Below are positions 14,718 to 21,567 of a stretch of 22,204 nt of DNA, in pieces. Under the pieces are notes generated by a model. That model saw only the letters and a list, made by a program, of their open reading frames with translations. It was not told the origin of the DNA and did not search any database. The number at the start of each line of letters is the position of its first letter. Position 1 is the stretch's first letter. The position numbers were made by a program, and so were the translations under genes. Source of the DNA: CAZKUN01 sp964555935 (GTDB lineage Bacteria; Armatimonadota; Zipacnadia; Zipacnadales; VGFC01); NCBI GenBank assembly GCA_964555935.1, contig CAZKUN010000154.1, forward strand, positions 1-22,204, written 5' to 3'.

Positions 14718-16223
14718 TCACTCCGGCACAACCTCGTGTGTCGAGGTCCCCTTCTGTCCGAACAGCACGCGTTCTTCTATGTCGTACATCTGCCACTCCA
14801 GTTCCCACTCGCCCGGGTTCTCTGGGCTTCTGATCTTCAGGCTGAACGTGTACCGATCACCTTCAAGCACCAAGTCGTCGTTCTCGAGGTCCCACAGGCG
14901 CTCGAACGCCTCCTCCCCCTCCGACTTGCTGCCCGAGACCGTGCGCCGCACGTGACACTCCAGAGCGACTTCCTCAGCGTCCCACCACACGTCCCCCGTG
15001 TTCGTCACCGTAAGCTGGAACGTGTAGTTGGTGTCGGGGTCCATTTCCTCTTCGATACGCCAGCCGGTAATCTTGCCGTCGTAGTCAGCCTCCACGTTGA
15101 TCTCGAACTCGTCGTCACCGCGGATGCGCGAGTTCTTCACCTCGACCCACGCCTCCAGCTCCCACTCGCCCCGGCCAAGCGGCGCCTCAATGTCAATCGC
15201 CTTGCCTCCACCCAGCGTGTCGCCCTGGCCGGCGCCGAGAGGGCCGATCTGGACGCGCGCGTCAAAGGGAGTGTCGCCCGCCGTGTTGCCATTCGGGTCC
15301 TTCACGGCTCCGATGACCACATGGGTCTCGTCCGGCAAGTCCTGCCCACGGTTCAGCACCGAGACTTGAACCTCGCCCCTCTCCCCCACGTCGAGACTGC
15401 TCGGCGCCTTGTCGACCGTGACCTTCACCGAGTAGCCCCCAGAGGTCGTGGCGACCTCGTGGGTTGAGAGACCCGTCTGCCCAAACAACTCGCCTTCCTC
15501 CGTGTCATACATCTGCCATTCCAGTTCCCACTCACCGTTGTTCGGCGGACTGGTGATGTCGAGGCTGAACTCGTAATCATCGCCCGGGTAGACGATGTCC
15601 TCATTCGAGATGGAGGAGCGGCGCTCGAACGCGGCCCCTCCTTCGTTCGCGTCGCCGTCGATCGTCCGCCGGACCTTGCAGTCAAGCACGACCTCGCCCG
15701 CGTCCCACCACACGTCGCCCGTATTGTCGACCGTCAGCTCAAACGTGTAGTCCTCGCCGGGCAGCATGTCCTTGGGCGCGTCCCAGCCGCTGAATCTGCC
15801 GTCATAGCCGGCCCGCACCTCGATCTTAGTGTTGTCGCCGCTGCTGATGCGCGAGTTGTTGACCTCTATCCACGCCTCGACCGTCCAGTCGCCCCGTCCG
15901 TCGGGCGCCTCAATGTCGATCCCGTTGTACGTGTTGGCCAGTCCCGCGCCCAGCGCCCCGACCTTCGTTCGCGAGTAGAAAGCCGTCTGCGTGGTGTCGT
16001 TCCCGTTGGGGTCCTCGGTGCCATCAACTTCCAGGTAAGTGTTCTCGGACCAATCCGTCGTGCCCGTGTTCCTCACGGTGATGGTCAGATCGCCCTTCTC
16101 ACCGGGCGACATGCTACTCGGCGCCTTGTCGATCTTGACGTTGGCCGCCAAGTTGGCCGAGGCAATGCTTGACACCAGCACCAGAGCGGATGCCAGTAGC
16201 ACGATTCGCGCGTTATTCGTCAT
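14718..16223 (-). CDS. Secreted protein made of a duplicated ~235-residue unit with NBR1-FW-like beta-sandwiches
   Basis: 501 residues from ATG 16223, set by AGGAGGTGAG (16228-16237) with ideal spacing and by the signal peptide that follows (residues 1-25, cleavage near ASA-NL). The protein is two copies of one unit: 29-259 and 266-499. Each copy has an Ig-like part opening with DKAPSS...GE.G and DPNGN, then a domain with NTGDVWWDA (167-175 and 408-416), the segment GEWELEWQMYD and LFGQ. That second part resembles the FW (four-tryptophan) domain named after human NBR1, which also occurs in bacterial surface proteins. The ATG overlaps the stop of the beta-helix gene by 11 nt (translational coupling) and the NHL gene follows after 13 nt. 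Probably a structural or binding surface component. Strongly acidic, no catalytic motif. The FW assignment is by eye. Confidence 0.85.
   Translation of the reverse strand: MTNNARIVLLASALVLVSSIASANLAANVKIDKAPSSMSPGEKGDLTITVRNTGTTDWSENTYLEVDGTEDPNGNDTTQTAFYSRTKVGALGAGLANTYNGIDIEAPDGRGDWTVEAWIEVNNSRISSGDNTKIEVRAGYDGRFSGWDAPKDMLPGEDYTFELTVDNTGDVWWDAGEVVLDCKVRRTIDGDANEGGAAFERRSSISNEDIVYPGDDYEFSLDITSPPNNGEWELEWQMYDTEEGELFGQTGLSTHEVATTSGGYSVKVTVDKAPSSLDVGERGEVQVSVLNRGQDLPDETHVVIGAVKDPNGNTAGDTPFDARVQIGPLGAGQGDTLGGGKAIDIEAPLGRGEWELEAWVEVKNSRIRGDDEFEINVEADYDGKITGWRIEEEMDPDTNYTFQLTVTNTGDVWWDAEEVALECHVRRTVSGSKSEGEEAFERLWDLENDDLVLEGDRYTFSLKIRSPENPGEWELEWQMYDIEERVLFGQKGTSTHEVVPE
14727..16139 (-). repeat. 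Internal gene duplication in the FW-like protein
   Basis: Codons 29-259 (15447-16139) and 266-499 (14727-15428) encode the same arrangement of two beta-sandwich domains. Shared anchors are DKAPSS, DPNGN, IDIEAP, NNSRI/KNSRI, NTGDVWWDA, VRRT, GEWELEWQMYD, LFGQ and STHEV. The copies have clearly diverged, so the duplication is older than that of the neighbouring NHL blades. Confidence 0.93.
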
Positions 16224-17470
16224 TCGGCTCACCTCCTGGCTCGAGGATGCTGCCGGACTTCGCACCGTACGCTTGCGCGTCCTCATCGCCCGGCGTCGGG
16301 ATCTCAAACCGCATCCTGGGCGCGTAGCCGCTGAGTTTCACATCGTCGTCGTCTTCGCTCGTAGTCAATCCAAGGTTGACCTCAAGCAACGGGTCACCGG
16401 CCACGTTGCCCTCAACGGTATAGTCAAAATCGTCCTCCAACGTCTCCAAGTCCAGGACCATGTAGATCGGGTTCGTGCCGAACTTCCCAACGACGACTCC
16501 GGCGTCAGCGCCATCGTTTCCGAATAGGGTCGCGTTCTGGTAGAACCAATTGTCCCGGATCGTCACCTCGGGCATCCGGTCCTCGGGCCAGTCGTGCTGC
16601 AACGCCCCGCCGACGTTGTAGGTGAAGAGATTCCCCTCGATCAGCAGGTGGTCGGAGCTGCCGCTGTTATGCAGCGACACCGCGCCCACGTTCGACGAGG
16701 TCGTGTCCGGGTTGTAGGGCCAGTTGAGCAGGAACGTGTTGCCGCTCAACCGCACCTCTTTCACCGGGCTGATGCCCGCCCCGATCTGCATCGGCTTGAT
16801 GTTGTTGAGGAAGTAGTTGTTCTGGATGTCCACCGTGGCTTCGGGGCTGAGCGGCACGATCAGCGGGTCGAATACCCCGTGCGGGCCGTTGATGAACACG
16901 TTGTCCGCAATCACCAGACTGTTCGTCTTCAGATACTCGAAGGCGAGCATTGGGTAGGTCCGGGAGCGATCCCGAAGCAGGCTATCCGTCTTCCGGTCAT
17001 ACGCGTTGGACGGGTACGCATCCATCACGAACCCGGAGATAATGACTTGCGCCAGTTCGGAGTTCTTCTCGAGGGTAATGAACGGGCCATTGCGACCGGG
17101 TGAAGTCACCAACTCGGTCAACTGGCCAAACGGATCGCGACGCTCAAAACCGTTCGTATATCCGCCGAGCAGGTGCAGCGCGNNNNNNNNNNGGCACTTC
17201 CCAGATACCCAGCCCGACCTTGCCGTCGTACTCGCCCTGGGCCACAAGCACGGATACGGTCCGCGCGCCAGGCTCATTCAACAGCTCGGCCGCGCGGGTG
17301 AGACCCTTGTGGAAGCTGCGTTCAACAGCGGCGCCACCCAGTTCTTGGGCCGCCGCGTAGTCATCACTGTCCTTGGGAGCCACATAGATCGTTTCGGCCG
17401 AACTCGCGCCGACAAGCAGTAGAGCTATGGCGGCGGAAGCCAGCCACGCAGTAGCGTGCATTGATCTCAT
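16213..17470 (-). CDS. Secreted right-handed beta-helix protein, interrupted by an assembly gap
   Basis: ATG 17470 lies about 5 nt after GGGGTGG and starts a clear signal peptide (about residues 1-26, cleavage SSA-ETI). About 92 residues, ending LGIWEV, precede the ten-N gap at 17183-17192; the product resumes in another frame with ALHLLGGYTNGFERRDPFG. The remainder shows periodic ladders of a parallel beta-helix: IADNVFING, IQNNYFLNN, LSGNTFLLN, IEGNLFTYN, IRDNWFYQN. Such folds occur in polysaccharide lyases, epimerases, pectinases and surface adhesins. I see no defined catalytic set, so enzyme or binding role stays open. The stop TAA (16213-16215) lies inside the start region of the next gene, so the two are translationally coupled. 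It leads the three-gene operon. Confidence 0.82.
17183..17192. other. Scaffold gap (ten Ns) inside the beta-helix gene
   Basis: Ten Ns as at 7350. The frames on the two sides differ by one base if the gap were truly ten long; a true length of 9 or 12 would restore a continuous protein. Confidence 0.95.
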
Positions 17471-17581
17471 GAATACCACCCCTTTTCCTTTGGCATTTCA
17501 GACCTTCAACACCAGACGAACGGGTGGCATTCCAATGTAGGTCACTATCGGGTGGGGGCGGACCGAGGATGAGGCTGCGAA
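17471..17581 (-). promoter_or_regulatory. Probable promoter/leader region of the beta-helix operon
   Basis: These 111 bases lie between the stop of the oxidoreductase gene and the beta-helix start on the same strand. The only clear element is the purine-rich ribosome binding stretch directly before ATG 17470. I see no convincing -35/-10 pair and no terminator hairpin for the upstream gene, so read-through from the right is possible. Confidence 0.3.
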
Positions 17582-18637
17582 TCAGAAGTCATTATCGACT
17601 TGTATGGCCTGGCCTGTCCGCGCCGATTCGATGCCCGCTGTCAGCGCGGCAATTACCCTCGCGCCGTCGAGCACCGTGCTCATCGGTTCGGCCTTGCCCT
17701 CCACGCAGTCGAGCATGTGGTCGCACTGCTCGGCCCAATAGTGGACCTGCGCCGTATCGCTGACGCGAGGCGGATGCGCCTTGGCCTCCTCACCGAAATC
17801 ACGCACGAGGATGGTCCCGTGGCTGGCCTCGTCGTGCTTGAAGAGCCTGCTCCCCCACAGCGTCCCCTCCGTGCCCCAGAGCGCCAGGTTCCCACCGTGC
17901 GGCACGTAACCCCGACATCCGGACGCGGCGATCAGCTTGCCCATCGCGCCGTTGTCCCAGCGCATGGTCATCGTGTAGGCGTCGTCGATCGGCAGGAGCG
18001 GCTCGGAGAGGTGATTCGAGTACGCGTGGACCTCCACGACCTCGGCCCGCATCGCCCAGCGCATCAGCCCCAGCGGGTGGCACCCGCCGCCGAGGAGGAT
18101 GTCCTGCGGATTGTCCTCATCAGACCGCCACGGCGTTCGGCCCTCGGGTCCGTAGATGTAGTGCAGGTTGGAGATGTAGTCCCCCTCCGCCAGCCACACT
18201 TGGCCAATCTCGCCCGCCCAACACGCCTCCGCCATCGCGCGATGAGCCGGCGTGAAGTGGTAGTTGTGCCCGGCCAGGAAGACTCTCCCTGTCTCGCGGA
18301 CTGCATCCACCATCCGCGCCGCATCCTCGCGCGTAGTGCTCATCGGCTTCTCGCAGAGGACGTGTTTCCCCGCCCTCAGCGCCGCCACGCCGTGGCAGGC
18401 GTGGAGATGGTCGGGCGTGCAGACGCTCACGATGTCGACGTCGTCGCGCTCCAGCAACTCTTCCATCGCCGGGCAGAACGTGGGGATCTCCGCTTCGAGG
18501 CAGCGCTGGCGGCCCTTGTCCTCATTGACGTCCCAAACGGCCACCACATCCGCCCGCCCAGTCGCCTGATATCCGCGAATGTGCCCTTCTCCGGCATCGC
18601 CCGCGCCGCCCAGAACTCCAACTTTCAGCTTCGCCAT
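17582..18637 (-). CDS. Gfo/Idh/MocA-family NAD(P)-dependent oxidoreductase
   Basis: 351 residues from ATG 18637, preceded by GGAGG 6 nt upstream; an earlier in-frame start would add an Arg-rich, non-protein-like tail. The Rossmann domain opens KVGVLGGAGDAG (5-15), a variant of the GxGxxG loop, and carries the family motif CEKPMSTT (EKP 96-98, K97). The second domain has LLGGGCHPLG (181-190), where the family normally has GGG.HP.D: the usual Asp after HPL is Gly here. Members oxidise or epimerise sugars, sugar alcohols and inositols in the cytoplasm, or act on glycosides via NAD-dependent chemistry. The gene begins 22 nt after the stop of the 176-residue protein gene, so it may be co-transcribed with the HSP70-like cluster, although its function fits the glycan genes better. 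Confidence 0.92.
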   Translation of the reverse strand: MAKLKVGVLGGAGDAGEGHIRGYQATGRADVVAVWDVNEDKGRQRCLEAEIPTFCPAMEELLERDDVDIVSVCTPDHLHACHGVAALRAGKHVLCEKPMSTTREDAARMVDAVRETGRVFLAGHNYHFTPAHRAMAEACWAGEIGQVWLAEGDYISNLHYIYGPEGRTPWRSDEDNPQDILLGGGCHPLGLMRWAMRAEVVEVHAYSNHLSEPLLPIDDAYTMTMRWDNGAMGKLIAASGCRGYVPHGGNLALWGTEGTLWGSRLFKHDEASHGTILVRDFGEEAKAHPPRVSDTAQVHYWAEQCDHMLDCVEGKAEPMSTVLDGARVIAALTAGIESARTGQAIQVDNDF

Positions 18638-18659
18638 CCTTGTCCTCCGAGCGACTGGG

Positions 18660-19190
18660 TCAGGGAGTGTACGCCAGCCTCGGCGCCCGCGACGGACGTT
18701 GCACGAGGCCATTCAGCCGGTACCCGCCGCCACCGGGCGGTATGCGCCCCGCCAAACCATCGAGGCTTCGGCTAGGGGTGGCCACGCGCTCCTCACCATC
18801 CGGTTCGAGGATTCCCTGCTCAAACGACGCGCCCTCTTCAGCGTCAATCCTGTCGATGCCCTGCTGCTCAAGCCATTCCCGCCACGCCAATTGCTCCGCC
18901 TGGAGCGCCTCAGCCAGCTCGCCGCGCTCATCCTCATCCGCCACATCCGCAAGCGCCTCAGCGGACAGCTCGGGCTCAGTCTCAATACTCGCCCACACGT
19001 GGCGATCGATCCGCTCCCACCACAGCCCAATCCGCCTCAGCCGGTCCGGCTCCGGCATCTCAGCGAGCGCAACACGACGCAAACGCAGCCACCCCAACCA
19101 GTTCAGCGCGCCCTGCGCCGCATTCTGGCCTGGGTGAGCGTCATCCTCGCGCGCGGCCTCAAGCCGCTCGATCCACGCATCTATCTGCAT
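18660..19190 (-). CDS. Acidic helical protein of unknown function, downstream of the HSP70-like gene
   Basis: 176 residues from ATG 19190, with GAGGG 6 nt upstream, 9 nt after the stop of the HSP70-like gene. I do not recognise a family. Residues about 1-125 are predicted by eye to be alpha-helical, rich in Trp, Glu, Arg and Leu (NWLGWLRLRR, GLWWERIDRHVW, QLAWREWLEQQG). The last ~40 residues are Gly/Pro/Arg-rich and probably flexible (IPPGGGGYRLNGL). No signal peptide or membrane segment. The tight spacing and conserved-looking composition argue that it is real and works with the ATPase, perhaps as an adaptor or nucleotide-exchange-like partner; that role is inference. Confidence 0.75.
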   Translation of the reverse strand: MQIDAWIERLEAAREDDAHPGQNAAQGALNWLGWLRLRRVALAEMPEPDRLRRIGLWWERIDRHVWASIETEPELSAEALADVADEDERGELAEALQAEQLAWREWLEQQGIDRIDAEEGASFEQGILEPDGEERVATPSRSLDGLAGRIPPGGGGYRLNGLVQRPSRAPRLAYTP

Positions 19191-19199
19191 GGTCTGCCC

Positions 19200-21539
19200 T
19201 CAGAGGGTAGGCATAATCTGCACGAGTTCGCGATCCACGATCAACTCGCGAGGCTCAACGAGCCAAGCGATGCTGATCCAGATCCCGCCACCTGTCGCGT
19301 ATTCCACTCGGACCTCAGCCGACCGCGGCTCGTCGGACGCGTTGTGAATCTCGCGAGCGTATAGGTCCATGCTGCGCCCGTCGATCCGCGCTCCAAGGAT
19401 GAACTCGACGCTACGCCTCGGCATCACAACCGACGAAACAAGCGGCTCGCATGCCTGCGGCACGGCGCCCCGCTCAAGCAAGTTCGTTGGCGGCTCGCCG
19501 TCACCCCAGCGCGCGGTGAAATCGCCGATCGCGCGATGTTGGGCCCGGACTGCCGGTCTGCGGGCCGCGCCGCGCACGACGTGGAGCCTCGGTTCATCCA
19601 GTCGGCGGATCTCCGCGCTCCTCAGGACAAGGTCTCGCAGTTGGTCACCAAAGTCCGGGACATTCGAAGTGCCGCCGCTGAGGAAGATCGCCGCAACCCT
19701 CGCCGGCACCAGCCGGCGGTTGCCGCCCTCGTCGATCAGCCAGTTGCCGAGCGGCGGGCCGCCGATACTCCGTCCGATAGCGTCGCCGCCCTGGCGATAC
19801 AGCGCGTGACACATCGGCAAGATCCGCTGCGTAACGACGCGTCGCGTCAGCTTGAGCTTCGCCGTGATGAACATGTCAAGATCGACCCGCTCCGGCGATC
19901 TCCCACCTGGATCGGGAGTGTAGAGAACCTCTTTCAGGACGCGAATCTGCTCGAGCAACTCCGCCCGCGACCACGTCTCCCCCGCCACGGTCACCTCGGG
20001 TCTCTCGCGCGATCCAGGGTCCTCCAACACGCCGTTGTCACGCCACTGCATCAGGCACCACGTCAGGAGCCGCGCGTCGACGTAGTTCCCGGCGACCGTA
20101 TACCCGAGGCTCGCCACGTTCGCGAAACCCAGCGACCCGTCATCCCCGATCGTGACCTGTGCGAAGGCCACATCCGTCGTGCCCGCGCCGATGTCAAACA
20201 CGCAGATCCAATCGTCCTCGGCGATGGCGAAGTTGCTGAAGTAGCCTTCCGTATCGACCTGCATTCGGTGGAGGTGCTCCACGGCCGCGCACTCGGGCTC
20301 CGGCACGAACTGAACCGCGCTTGCATCGATACCGTACGGTGCCCCCGCGACCGCGATCAGCTCCCGATAGACTTCAATCCGATGCTCGTACTCGCGCCCC
20401 ATATCGAGCGCAGGCACAGAGAACACGCATGTCGCGTTCTCGAAGATGTCCCACCCATATCCATGCGCGATCTGATCGAACACGTTCCGCAGGATGTAGG
20501 CAATGCCCGCTCTCGTGCGCGGATCGCGGTCGGTCATCCGCATCTTGAGCCGGTCCATCACGTCGCCCTTGGGGCCACCGATCGGCGCCAAATGGCCGCA
20601 CGAAATAGGCTGATCGCCATCGCCGAACGCCACGCGCGTCGGCATCCACGCCACCGCATCGGCGCCGGGGCGATCCCACATCAACAGCTTCGGCTCCGCG
20701 CCTCGCACCCGCTGGTCGAGCACCGCCGCCGCCGTCTTCGACGTCCCCAGATCCACCGCCACCACGTACCGTTGCTCGGGCATCGCGGCATCCGGCGTGT
20801 CCACCCACTCGATCCCCGCCGTCGCCCACCGGCGGTCGCCCAAGTCCCGAGACTCGAACGCAACTTCGCCGCTCTGCCCGGCCGCCAGCTCCGGACAGGC
20901 GATCGTGATCGTCTGCGGCTCGCCGGGCGGAAGCGCAACAGCAACCCGGCTCGATGCGGCGCCGCCAAACGGGCACGCGGTATATCCACCCGAGACACTG
21001 ACCTCGATGTCGAGCGGCGTTTCGCCGGCGTTTCGGGCGTTGAGAGTTACCTCGGGGATGCTATCGCTGAACAGAATCGTGCGCCACGGCATCTCGAGCG
21101 GGCCGATGCGCGGCCTAACAATGGTCGCCGCCACGTCGAAGTCGCGCCAGCACTCATCAAACCAGAACTCGCGGAAGTCGTCCGGCCCCGAGCCCGATTT
21201 CGTGCAAGCCTCAAACGGCACGCGCACCTCGACCTGTCCCGGCTCCAGGCTCGCGCGGTCGATGCTCAGCCTGACGGCCTGGCTCTCGCCCTCGCGAACG
21301 GGCTTAGGCGCGTCCTGAGGCGTCATACCTCCGGGGAGGTCGCCAAACCACCAATGCAACGTCCCCTGGCCCACGTTCTCAACGCGTGCGGTGAGCGTGG
21401 GGGTCGCGTGCTCGGTGACGATGAGTTCGGACGAGTCCGTCTGCACGCGCGCCCGACCAAGCGGCCAGCCGCACCGACGACAGAACACCTCGTCGGGGCT
21501 GGCGGGGCTGGGCGCCGGGCATCCTACGGTGTTACACAA
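19200..21539 (-). CDS. Zinc-ribbon / Ig-like / HSP70-actin-fold ATPase fusion
   Basis: 779 residues from a TTG at 21539, which has AGGAG 10 nt upstream; this start keeps the four-Cys ribbon. Order: zinc-ribbon-like segment with C2, C7, C20 and C23 (last pair FCRRCGWPLG); two beta-sandwich domains (about 33-140 and 145-247); HSP70/actin-fold ATPase (about 257-650) with phosphate-1 VAVDLGTSKTA (261-270), phosphate-2 VFDIGAGTTDVAFA (447-460), an HSP70-like EPECAA (414-419) and the adenosine motif FLSGGTSNVPDF (619-630). The C-terminal ~130 residues are not a DnaK substrate-binding domain: they form a short beta-rich module ending in VQIMPTL. No J-protein or GrpE is nearby. It sits 28 nt after a pseudo-protease-like gene and 9 nt before a small acidic protein gene. 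It likely acts as a nucleotide-dependent switch or scaffold in the cytoplasm rather than a general chaperone. Confidence 0.88.
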   Translation of the reverse strand: MCNTVGCPAPSPASPDEVFCRRCGWPLGRARVQTDSSELIVTEHATPTLTARVENVGQGTLHWWFGDLPGGMTPQDAPKPVREGESQAVRLSIDRASLEPGQVEVRVPFEACTKSGSGPDDFREFWFDECWRDFDVAATIVRPRIGPLEMPWRTILFSDSIPEVTLNARNAGETPLDIEVSVSGGYTACPFGGAASSRVAVALPPGEPQTITIACPELAAGQSGEVAFESRDLGDRRWATAGIEWVDTPDAAMPEQRYVVAVDLGTSKTAAAVLDQRVRGAEPKLLMWDRPGADAVAWMPTRVAFGDGDQPISCGHLAPIGGPKGDVMDRLKMRMTDRDPRTRAGIAYILRNVFDQIAHGYGWDIFENATCVFSVPALDMGREYEHRIEVYRELIAVAGAPYGIDASAVQFVPEPECAAVEHLHRMQVDTEGYFSNFAIAEDDWICVFDIGAGTTDVAFAQVTIGDDGSLGFANVASLGYTVAGNYVDARLLTWCLMQWRDNGVLEDPGSRERPEVTVAGETWSRAELLEQIRVLKEVLYTPDPGGRSPERVDLDMFITAKLKLTRRVVTQRILPMCHALYRQGGDAIGRSIGGPPLGNWLIDEGGNRRLVPARVAAIFLSGGTSNVPDFGDQLRDLVLRSAEIRRLDEPRLHVVRGAARRPAVRAQHRAIGDFTARWGDGEPPTNLLERGAVPQACEPLVSSVVMPRRSVEFILGARIDGRSMDLYAREIHNASDEPRSAEVRVEYATGGGIWISIAWLVEPRELIVDRELVQIMPTL

Positions 21540-21567
21540 CGGCGATTGGCTCCTGGGGTCTGGTCCG

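Noticed and set aside
18638..18712. N-terminal extension of the oxidoreductase from 18712
   Set aside because: It would overlap the upstream gene and adds an Arg-rich tail before the Rossmann strand; ATG 18637 has a ribosome binding site.
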